A DNA stretch of 64,000 nucleotides from Rattus norvegicus (lineage: Eukaryota > Chordata > Mammalia > Rodentia > Muridae): the NCBI RefSeq assembly GCF_036323735.1, contig NC_086024.1, positions 136,845,053 to 136,909,052 on the forward strand. Direction: 5' to 3'. The translations under genes were made by a program, and so were the position numbers. Below the pieces are notes generated by a model. The model ran no database searches and was not told the origin of the DNA. It worked only from the letters and a program-made list of their open reading frames with translations. Each line of letters opens with the position of its first letter. The stretch's first letter is position 1. This document shows positions 23,801 through 35,800 of this stretch, piece after piece.

Positions 23801-26800
23801 TCCGTTTGGTTCATAATGTTTCTCCATGTCTCTGTTTAGTTTCTGTTTCCACGATCTGTCCACTGATAAGAGTGTGGTGTTGAAGTCTCCTACTGTTATT
23901 GTGTGAGGTGCAATGTGTGATTTGAGCTTCAGTAAGGTTTCTTTTATGATGTAGGTGCCTTGCATTTGGAGCATAGATATTTAGGATTGAGAGTTCATCT
24001 TGGTGGATTTTTCCTTTGATGAGTATGCAGTGTCCTTCCTTATATTTTTTGTTAACTTTTGGTTGAAAGTTGATTTTATTCAATATGAGAATGGCTATTC
24101 CAGCTTGTTTCTTGGGACCATTTGCTTGGAAATTTTTTTCACAGCCTTTTTACTCTGAGGAAGTGTCTGTCTTTGTCACTGAGGTATGTTTCCTGTATGC
24201 AGCAAAATGCTGGGTTCTGTTTATGTATCCAGTCTGTTAGTCTATGTCTTTTGATTGGGGAATTGAGTCCATTGATGTTGAGCGATATTAGGGACCAATG
24301 ATTGTTGTTTCCTATAATTTTTGTTTTTAGAGGTGGAATTATGTGTGGCTATTTTCTTTTGGGTTTGTTGAAAGAAGCTTACTTTCTTGCTTTTTCTAGG
24401 GTATAGTTTCCCTCCTTGTGTTGGAGTTTTCCATCTATTATCCTTTGTAGGACTGGATTTGTAGAAAGATATTGTGTAAATTTGGTTTTGTCATGGAATA
24501 TCTTGGTTTCTCCATCTATGTTAATTGAGAGTTTTGCAGGATACAGTAACCTGGGCTGGCATTTGTGTTCTCTTAGGGTCTGTATGACATCTGTCCAGGA
24601 TCTTCTGGCTTTCATAGTCTCTGGCGAGAAGTTTGGTGTAATTCTGATAGGTCTGCCTTTATATGTCACTTGACCTTTTTCCCTTACTGCTTTTAATATT
24701 CTTTCTTTGTTTTAAGCATTTGGTGTTTTGACTATTATGTGACGGGAGGAATGTCTCTTCTGGTCCAATCTATTTAGAGTTCTGTAGGCTTCTTGTATGT
24801 TTATGGGCATCTCTTTCTTTAGGTTAGGGATGTTTTCTTGTATGGTTTTGTTGAAGATATTTACTGGCCCAGTAGGGTGGGAATCATCACTAATTTTCAT
24901 TAGGTTTGGTCTTCTCATTGTGTTCTGGATTTCCTGGATGTTTTGGGTTAGGAGCTTTTTGCATTTTACGTTATCTGTGACGATTGTGTTGATGTTTTCT
25001 GTGGTATCTTCTGCCCCTGAGATTCTCTCTTCTATCTCTTGTATTCTGTTGATGATGCTTGCATCTACAACTCCTGATCTCTTTCCTAGGTTTTCTATCT
25101 CCAGGGTTGTCCCCCTTTGTGATTTCTTTATTGTTTCTATTTCCATTTTTAGATCCTTCACCTGTTTGGTTGTATTTTTCTGTAATTCTTTAAGGGACTT
25201 TTGTGTTTCCTCTTTAAGGGCTTCTACTTGTTGACCTGTGTTGTCCTGTATTTCTTTTTTTTTGGGGGGGGGGTTCTTTTTTCTCGGAGCTGGGGACCGA
25301 ACCCAGGGCCTTGCGCTTCCTAGGCAAGCGCTCTACCACTGAGCTAAATCCCCAACCGCGTCCTGTATTTCTTTAAGGGAGTTATTTATGTCCTTCTTAA
25401 AGTCCTCTAACATCATCATGAGGTGTGATTTTTAAATCAGAATCTTGCTTTTCCAGTGTGTTTGGATATCCAGGGCTTGCTGTGGTGGGACACCTGAGCT
25501 CTGATGATGCCAAGTGGCCTTGGTTTCTGTTGCTTAGATTCTTGCCCTTGTCTCTCACCATCTGGTTATCTCTGGTGTTAGCTGGTCTTTCTGTCTTGAT
25601 GTCTCTGACCATCCTGTAAGTCTGTGTGTCAGCACACTTGGAAGACCAGCTCTCTCCCAGTGGGATTTGGGTACAGAGGGCTGTGGCACAGGGCCAGCTC
25701 TGGGCGCAGACCACAAAAGAGATTTTTGAAAACAATGTTATGTATGAATTCGAGTGTCTGCATAGAATGTTCATCGTGCTTTGGTACTCCTGAGGCCAGG
25801 ATAAGGGCTAAATCTCCTGAGATCGGAGAAACAGGCAGTTGTGAACCATCATATGGGGGCTGGGAACTAAACCCAGGTCCTCCCAAGAGTAACAAGTGCC
25901 CTTAACCACGGAGTCATCTTCCCGTGAGTCACCTCTGTCGTGCCTTCTAATTCTCTCTCTCTCCCTACACTGCAAGCTCCATGAGGAAGGTGTAGAGGAG
26001 CCTGCTCCTCCTAGACGTTCAGAAGATGCCAGTGTGGAGGCAGACCGCAGTAGTTTGGTGACTGAACTGATGAGCAGAACATCAGTAATGGAAGAATGCA
26101 GATAGAAGTTTTGAATCAGGCAGAGGTAGACGAGTGCCGCTCAAACCAGTACACTGAATGTTTTCCGGAGAAATGCGCAATGGGTGATGCTTATGAAGCC
26201 TGTCTCCCCTGCAGTTATGGGATCATGACCTGCATCACATTAGGGAACCAGGCCTAACGTACTTGAGTCTGCAGGAGCTGGTGGAGCTGATGGGGTGGAT
26301 ATTGGAGCCCAAATAGAATAGAATCAGGTGCCTCAAATAGCTGAGGTCAGAAAAATGATGTCCCAGGTCAACAAATGAGAGTGAGTGAGAGAGACCCTTC
26401 ATGTCCCTTGTCACACTTACGTGGGTAGGTGCTTTTCTACCCGTGGTTCATTGAGATAAATGGGCTGAAGCATTTGACTTTAGGGTTTAAGTGACAGGTA
26501 AGCTCGATGTCACAGTGTGGCTTCATTTGATAGAAATGACACATATTGGCCACTTCCTGGGTTCCAGGGGATCCCAGCTTCTCTCATTCATAAGCTTCGA
26601 GGGAGGGAGATGTACGCATCTTGGACACCCTTCCCCAGTGTCCTGGACACAACACGAGTGCATTGTTGTACTGTTGGGGCCTTTGCACTGAAGCCCACAG
26701 CCTTGCCGACAGACTTCTCTGGAGAAGTCAAAGTGCTAGAGATGACCACTCTGTGTCATCAGCAGGGTCCTGTCTGTTGGTCCATCTCCCATGGGCGGAG

Positions 26801-29800
26801 CTAAGGTGACCATCAGAGCTTTCATTAGCTTCCATGATGTGAGAGTTTTCAAACTAAGTCACTAACAGATGCTGGTCATGGGACCAGTTGACCAGAAATA
26901 CTTCTCCAACTTACCCCTTCCTGTCAGAGTACTTATCTCCACTTAGCTGCTCAACGTTCCCCAGGTCACCATATACCACGTGCTTCAGGCCCAGGGGCTT
27001 AGTGAGCCTGCCCCTACTTTTCCTGCCATGCTTCCTTCTCTGTGCTGATGCGGTCTCAGACGCTGCTGCCTCCAAAGCTCCAAAGGTCCCTGCTGAGGCC
27101 TCTTCCTAGCACGCAGGATCACCCAGGTCACACACCATTCTCAGGACCACGGCCCTGAGCACTCGGGTGTTTGTCCAGTCACAGACGTGGTCAGGGTTGT
27201 CCTTGCAGACCTTGAGCCCCAACTTCCCTGGGCTCCCAGAAAACTCATGCCAGTTCCTCTGCTCAAAGTCTTTCCATGACTTCTCCTTTTAGGGAACATA
27301 AATGAAAAACAAACGAACCCAACCGTCTTCGCCATGACGTCATGCCCCTACTCTATTTTTTTCCCTTTTGAGACAGGGTTTCATTATGTAGCCCTGGCTG
27401 GCCTGTGTAGACCAGGCTGGCCTTGAATTTACCCAGCTGGAGATATTTTTCAGGCCATCTATGCATCCCTTAGCTGAATCAGGTTGGCACATAAAATTAA
27501 CATAACAGTTAAGTCTCAGACTTAAACTCATGTAGTGTACTATAGTCTCTGATATTGGATATCAGTTAGTCACAGATAACTAAGCAATTATATTTGATAG
27601 AATGATATATGTGCCATATTGATGTTTTATTATATATAATGCTATTATATATGCATAATGCTATGTTCGGTTAATGCTCTGGGCATTTAAAATCTGTTAC
27701 TGTGATTAGAAGCTGTGACATCCTGAAGACAGCACATATTAAGGATGAACTATACTTTTTAGCTTGGCCCTAAGATTGTTGAACACTTTTATAGGTTTTA
27801 ACTGTATATGTCGTTAAAGGTCACCATCTTATCCTGGGATTCTTGTTTTACTTTTTGTTTTTGGATTTAAAAATGCTTTTTATTATGGCTAAACTATACG
27901 TGTGTGTGGGGGGGGTGTGTGTGTGCACATGAGTGTCGACAGCCAAGGAGGACAGGCTTCAGGCAGGCCTGAGCCAGACTTAAGACACTTGTGAGCTGCC
28001 CAGTGTGAGCGCTGGCAGTTGAACTGGGTTCATCCTTTGCTGGAGCAGTAGTTCTCTTAACTTGAGACCATCTCTTTTGAGACAGTGTCCTGTTGTAGTT
28101 CAGACTGGTCCGGACCTTACTATGTAGGCCAAGCTGGCTTGAACTTGAACTCTTGCAGCCTTAGCTTCCTGAGCCGGAGGTCACAGCATTCCCTGGCAAG
28201 CTTAGCTCTGTGTCCCTAGTCAGTGGATGCTTTGTTTCTGGGGTGGCATTTTCACAAGCCTTTAGCTTAGCTTGCTGTGCGGTCTCTGTCGTTTGAGACA
28301 ATGCCCTCCAAGTGGCAGGTGCTCTATAAGTGTTTGTGTATTGAGTGGGTTCTTCTATACACGCTTGCGCATGTGGCTTTATGTGTGCAGATTTGCAGGT
28401 TCTAGGGAAGATGGTGAGGCCATAGGGGAAGCAGGCTTTAAGGTCTTAGTGTATCTGCAGCTTGTCCTGTGTCAGCGTGGATGGTCAGATCACCCACTCC
28501 TCTTCCTCTGCGAGGACTTGCTCTTTTTGTCAACTTAGTTTACTAAAAAACAATTTGTATTGCTTTTTAAATTTTATTTTTATTTGTATGCATATGGGTG
28601 TATTGTTAGTATGTATGATGTAAGTCTGCACCAATTTTGTGCCTTGTGCTTGTGGAGATCAGAAAAGGACATCAGATCCCCCAAACTGGAGTTAAAAGTG
28701 GTTGTAAGCCATCGTGTGTGGGTGCTGGGCACTGAAACCTGCTCCTCAACGGCCAGGTCTCCTCACTGCCAGGCCACACCCTCTTCCCAGCACCACAGCT
28801 TTCATCGTTGCTGTTCCTCTCCATATGGTAATTAAATAAGAGCATTCCCCTGACTTCCATAGAATAAGTCAGGAGGTCTCTGTGCAGACCAAGACCGTGC
28901 TGACTTTGTAACTGTTCTTTGCAGGTCGCTCAGCCAGAGGAGCTCAGAAGTAGAGTATATTAACAAATACAGACAGCTTGAAGCACAAGAACTTGATATT
29001 TATGGCCAAGATCAGCCACCCAGTGGGCCAGGTAAGCAGGTGTCCTTAAATACCTTATATACAGTGCATGTATTGTTTATGTATTAAAAGCTCATATTTC
29101 CAAAAGTTTAAGAAATACAGTATTGTGGTCAAAATAAAACAAACAAACAAATAAAAAAAAAAACCCTCAACAACTTACATGGCTTCTTAATTCAAAAGTT
29201 GGGGGGGGGGATGAGTATATAGTAGATTATAAAGTGTTAGTTTTTATCTTAAATATAGAGCCTAAATACCCCGTTCTCTGAAGGTTGAATCATTATTTAA
29301 TCCCCTAAATTACTATTAAGAATACTTAAGGGGTTGGGGATTTAACTCAGTGGTAGAGCGCTTGCCTAACAAGCGCAAGGCCCTGGGTTCTGTCCCCAGC
29401 TCCAGAAAAAAAAGAAAAAAAAAGAATACTTAAAATGTTTCTTTAGGGGGGTTGGGGATTTAACTCAGTGGCAGAGGCAAGCGCAAGACCCTAGGTTTGG
29501 TCCCCCGCTCCAAAAAAATAAAGAACAACAACAACAAAAATGTTTCTTTAGCTGGGTTTGGATGTGGTAGGGCTCACTTAATATTGGCACTTATGAGGCT
29601 GAGGTGAGGGCTCAGCCTTTGAACCTTTGATTTTGAGCCAGTTTGGTCTGCAAATCGAGTTACCCAGCAAGTCCCCTGTCTCTAAAAACAAACCGGCATA
29701 ACTTAGGAGGGGGCTGAGAAGATGGTGCAGTCGGTGAAGTGTCTGTTGCCTATGAGCAAGGATCTGAGTTTGGATCTCACCCATCCACATAAAAGCTTGG

Positions 29801-32800
29801 TGTGGTGCGTGCACTTGTGGTCCCAAGACTGCTAGAGCAGGGGCTGGCAGAGCCTGGCAGCATACTGGGATAAGTACACTCATGGGTTGGGCTCCAGTCT
29901 CTCCGAGAGACTCTGTCTCACAAACTGAGATGGGGAGCAAGTGAGGGAGACATGAGGCATAGATCCCTGGCCTCCACATGCGTGTGAACATGTGACCATT
30001 GCACTTATTATCACACACAAACACACCTACGAGAACACGTGAATGTACATAGACCACACACACACACACCCTTAACAAGAGCACATGAATGTACATATAC
30101 CACATACACATGCAAAGACTAGATTTTTAAAACATTAAAGCATAATTTCGAAGAGTAGAAATATATGAAATAAAAAGTAAAAGATCTTAAAAAAAAAACC
30201 TTTTTTTGAGACAGGGTTTCCCTCTGTAGCCCTGGCTGATCTGAAATTCCCTGTGTAGGTCAGACTGGTCTAAGAGTCACAGATCAATCCACAGCGTCCT
30301 GAGTTGGGTGGATTCGCTGGTGCAGACTGTTCTCCCTTTGCAGGGTGCACTGGTGAGCGCCTGGGCTAAGTTGCTGCTAAGTTGTTTTCTTTGTGGTGAG
30401 CCCTCTCCCTCCTGTGGAGGAGGCTCCTCCTCGGAGGGGCTGGCCTGTGCCCACCTATCGTGAAGCTCTGACTGCACTCCTGCCCCATTTACTTACACTC
30501 CAGTCGTGACAGTTACGGACACATCTCCTTATTTGCCTTTAGCCATTTTAATAATTAGGAAGTACAGGCTGCCCAGTAGTACTCCATTAACCCCTAGCCC
30601 TGCATCCATACGAGCCTCCTAATGACACAGATTGCTGTGTTCTGTGTCTCCTGGGAATGCAGGCATTACTGTGCGCATTCTTTGATTTAGCGTTGTGTTT
30701 GAACTTTGTTTGAGGTCGGGTACTGTATTTTATTTCTTGTCATTTCTTACTCACCTCAAGGCAGCAGCCGCCTTTGGTGCTTTGCCGTCTTCTGTGTTCT
30801 CGCTGGCTTCAGTGGCGTCTTCTGCTGCCTCATCTCCCCTCTGGGCCTTTAAGGGGCTCTGCATGGCTGCTCCCTTTGGGTTGGATACTGTCCTAGCTGC
30901 ATTTCTCTTGCTGTGACCATCGCCCTTACCAAGAGAAACAGGGCAGGAAAGAGTTTATTTGGGTTTTACCTCCAGGTTTCAGCCCTTAGCTGAGGATGCA
31001 AAGGTAGATTAGCTTTTCTAGCAAGAATTTACTCCATGCACTTGGACTGGAAAGGAGAGACTCTGTACTGAGCATGGGAAGGAGAGACTCTGTACTGAGC
31101 ATGCAGCTGTAGCCTCTGGCTCCCGCTCAGGGAGTTTATGGCATGACTAGGACGTGTACAGCTCACGTTGATTCATTCTTGCACTATGCTGTGGCCACAG
31201 GCTGCTTTCGTTGACAGGAGCCCTTGAGGCTCCCACAGCTGGATACAGTTTGAGGAGCTAAGCAAGCGATAGAGAAACGGAAATCACAGGTGTTTGTTAT
31301 CTTTCAAGCAGTCAAGTGGCTAATGTGCAGAGAATAGTCACAACTTAGTCCTCTGAGCATCTCACGCTTACAGTGATGAGGGAAGGGGCTTAATGAGCAG
31401 ACAGACACTCCTGATAATGAGTTCCGAAAGATAGATCTGCAGTAAACCAAATCTGAATGACCTTTCTCTACTGCATAGAACTCGCAGAGTTTCTAGGAAG
31501 TCCAGTTAGTATGCTAGTGACTTTAAAGTTATATTTGAAGCAATGCTCTTCAGCTAAATTCTTCCTGTGTAACTTAATGTTTCCTAAGCAAGCTTATTAG
31601 TAATCTCATCTCTTATACTCAGGTGTTATAATACTCACCTATAATATGAGTGTAAAATTTATTATTATTTTTTATTGTTTAAAGAGAAACCAAGGTAGGA
31701 AGCCTACCCTAGTCCTTTCACAGCCACTGTTAGGAGCATCGAGCACACAGTGCACTCGGATGCCTGCCTGTCCCTGCTGTGCAGCCAGCTTTCTTCACAC
31801 TGATGCAGTTCAGGGCCGCCCACCTCGGTCGGCCATCAGGACACCCCTCCACAGACATTCCCGGAGCCAGTCTGATCAAGACAGTTCCTTGGTGGAGACT
31901 TCCTCCTCAGGTGGCAGGGTTGTGGTAGAGTGACATTAGAACTTCCTGTCACAGAAAAATGATCATACTTGTGTTCATCAGAGCAGTTTGGATGTCCTGG
32001 AAATCTCACAAGGTCAGGCAGAGAGGAGACGCTCCTGGGGCTCCTGGCCTCATGAAGTCCTTACAAAGCTCTATACCTTGGTGGCCCTGGTCCTGTTGTG
32101 GAGAGCAGGGAGAAATGCTCCCAGAAGAAATGACCTGACACTTAGCTCCTGAACACACGGCAAAGAAGCCAGAACTGAGTGGAGTGGAGACTCTGTTAGA
32201 GGGTCTGACTGTCTGCCCCTAGGATTTGATGTGTGCCTTCTCACTGTGGGTGGCTGTGTGGCCCTCACTGAGGGACAAGACATGCAACCAAGAGTTGGGC
32301 TGAAGAGTCAGGGCAGGATGAGTGCAGCCCTGGTGTCCTTGTCTTCCTCCGAGTGGTCTGGGTGGCAGGCCCTCCTTACAGGTCTGAGTGGTCTGGGTGG
32401 CAGGCCCTCCTTAAGGGCCCTTGGCAACCTTTGCTATGGGAAGCCGAGGTACCAGAGGGACTTGCCTACTAAAGGAAGGCATTACAGTGGGTACTGGACA
32501 TGCTGGGGGCATCTTTCGAGATGGCCTCTGGTTTGGCAGGGGAATTGGATCAAAGAGGAAAGAAGCAACCCAGGTACTGATCTAATGGAGTGGACAGACT
32601 CTCAGCTTCTAGGAAGAAGGCGGTGTTGGGGGGGATGGAGGGTGTCTCTATGTAAGCCAGTGTTAGAAAGGACTTTGGTGCTCTTATTTCAAGAATGAAG
32701 GAGAGAGAGCAGTGTGTATCTGAGGAGAAGAGCTAAGAGGAACTCCCCTGTGTGGATGTTCCAGTGTGCAAATGCCTACATGATAACACAGCTATTTCTA

Positions 32801-35800
32801 GCTTGGTGTCTGTTTACAATGAAATCATGAGTTCACTTTGATACTTCTGTTTCCAGACCAAATACTATGTTACATTCAGTTACTGCACAATAGAGTAATA
32901 GAATACTGTTATAAAATATTACTGAGTTTGGGGTGGCATTGATGTTATTTCACTTGTAGGTATTCAAGGATGTGTTTCTGTGTAGAAAATGTAAGGATAT
33001 GTATCAAATTCCATATACTACATTAGACTAATTTTTCATATTTAAAAGTAACTGATTTCCTAGAGATGGAAACTGAGTAGGTAGGTGGTGTCTTCACAAC
33101 AGGGCAGTCCTGCCTTCAGCTGTGGCCTCTCATGGCCTTTGCTTTTACCTGGCTGTGTTCAGTTGTCCTGGAAGCTGTCGTCAGGCAGTCAGCAGAAGCT
33201 GCAGCGAGCTCTTCTTAGGAGTGGGGAGGTATTTTAAAAGTATTTTATTTTAATTGTGTGTATCTGTCTGTTGTGAATGTGTGTGTGTGTTGTGTGTCTG
33301 TGTTTGTTGTGTGAGTGTGTGTGAGTGTGTGTCTGTTGTGTGAGTGTCTACACTTGAGTGCTGGTGTTCATAGAGACCAGAAGTATTGAATCCTAGAGCA
33401 GGGTCTGGGGAGCTGTGAACCACCTGATAGTGGGAACTGAGTGGGAACAAGAGCTGTGTGTGCTGAGCCGCCTCTCTGGGGTGTGGGGACATTTTTACTT
33501 TTTTTTTTTTTTTCCAGAGCTGAGGACCGAACCCAGGGCCTTGCGCTTGCTAGGCGAGCGCTCTACCACCCAACCTGTGTGGGGACATTTTTAATGGTTG
33601 TTTCATCCCCTCTAAGCTTTTCTTCTGATCCTGTAAGAGAAAAAAGCCTTTGTGCAGTGCTGAGGAGAGAAACAGGTCGCCTCTTTCAAGCTGCGCTCAG
33701 TTTGAATATAGAACTTCACTCCACCCTTGGGGAAAGCAATACATAATTTTTTTTGAAGATTAAGTTTTGTATTTAAGATATAAGTCCAGTATTTTAGTTT
33801 AGTTTTTTAAATATGGATAGATCTAGATTGTGTTGTTTTGGTTTTGGAGACTGTCTGGTCACGTAACTGGCTAGGCTAGCTTGCACTCACAGTGACCCGC
33901 CTGTCCACCTCCCGAGAGCTGGGATTAAAGGCATGGTAGTGCCTCTGTCCTAGCTGGATGGGCAGTGTCTAGGTTCTAAGGCAAACTCTATGCTCTTGGG
34001 GCAGCCAGGTGACAGGCTTTAGCTGTGGAAGTCCGTTACATCCGGTGACCTCTGAACTTGTGTCAGATTTTAGCTTGCTTGATGATTTGAGACAGGAAGC
34101 AGTGTCTGTGGCTCCTGCTCCCTCGGTTTCTAGGAGTTTTTCAGTGTCTGGATAACAAAGAAAGTGGGAATGGAGAACGGTGTGCTCTGAGGTTGCAGTG
34201 TTTTATTTTCATCTCCTAGACTTCCGTTTGTCACATGTCATCTGTTGGCTTGCCTTAAATTATTGTTGATGCTTTTTCTTTCTGTTCTGTTTATACAAAT
34301 CCATCAGCCACACAGCTGTGAGCATTTCTGCTCCCTGCTTTTCTGTCCACCCCGGGGCAGTGTCAGTGAAGACAAGGCTTGTTCTGGGTTGGGTCTGCTT
34401 TAGCCAGTGACCTAAAACTGTCAGGTGATATCTTGTGCTGCGTGGAGAAAGGCTATGGTTTAGACACTGTGCCAAGGGCTTTTGGGTTTTTCTTTCTTGT
34501 AAATGTTCTGTTTTTAAGTAGCAACCTTCAAAATGGATGTAGTCAAGTTCTGTCACATCCGTGTTATCAGAGCAGCAAGGTTCCTTTAGCAACATTGTGA
34601 ACTAGGCTCAAGGTTTCTTAACAGAAATATAGACCTGCTCCCTTTCCTGCTGTCCTGAGAGTCCTCGCTCTCCGACCTTGGACGCTTGTCCTTCAGACAC
34701 TCTTCCTTGGCTGCTCGCTTGCTCCTCTGCCCTCACTGTGTCTGCCCGCACAGCTGTGGTGGCTTCTTCCTTTCCTGACCACAGGAAAGCTTCAAAGCTT
34801 GGGGACATAGGTGTCATGGTTTCCAGCTCAGGTTCTTCCAGAACCTCACTGCCTGGTCTGTGAGGATGACAGGATTCCGTTGTCTTCATTTTTTTTTTTT
34901 TTTTTGGTATGGTTTAACGTTTAGAAAAAAAAAGAAACGTGAGGGCAAAGCAGTGTTGGCGCAGTGTGTGGACATGTGTGTGTTCATAAGCAGTGTTGGC
35001 GGTGTGTGGACGTGCGTGCGTTCATGCCTGTGATCCCAGTATTCAGGAGATGGATGCAGGAGAATGGTTCAAGGTCATCTTTAGCTACACAGAGAGTTCA
35101 CGGCCAGTTTGGGCTGCACGAGGTCCAGTCTCAAAAATACAAACAAACACATCATACCTACCCCGAACCGACCAACCAAAGGACTGAAATAACAACAAAC
35201 AAACCCACATCATACACATCATACCTACCCCGAACCAACCGACCAAACGACTGAAATAACAACAAACAAACCCACATCATACACATCATACCTACCCCGA
35301 ACCAACCGACCAACCGACTGAAATAACAAACAAACAAAAAACCCCAACCTGGCCCATACCAGAGAAGCTGGGGTTGGGGGAGAGTGTGTGGGAGGACCGA
35401 GGTTTGATCTCTAATGTCACGCCCCAAAATTTAAATGTGTGAGTGTGTGCATATATAAAAAACTGTGGGGTTGGGGATTTAGCTCAGTGGTAGAGCACTT
35501 GCCTAGCAAGTGCAAGGCCCTGGGTTCAGTCCCCAGCTCCGAAAAAAAGAACCAAAAAAAAAAAAAAAACTGTGTGCAATGTCCTGAGTTTGATTCCCAG
35601 CACCACAAAATTAAGAAAAGTAACACTTTAGTCACACACTGTTAGACTAATTGTGAAAGAAAGCTTAAGCACATGTTTTTAGGGTGAGAATGGGAAGCTG
35701 ATGTAGGTACAGGAAAGGATGAGAAAGAGAGGGACCATGGAGGCAGAGGCGTTGAGCATCATGTTTATCTGCAAAGGTGGCATGCAGGAGCTCCAGAGTT

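Noticed and set aside
32231..32698. A 155-codon plus-strand frame in intron 2
   Set aside because: Spans a 35-bp tandem duplication and has no recognisable family features.
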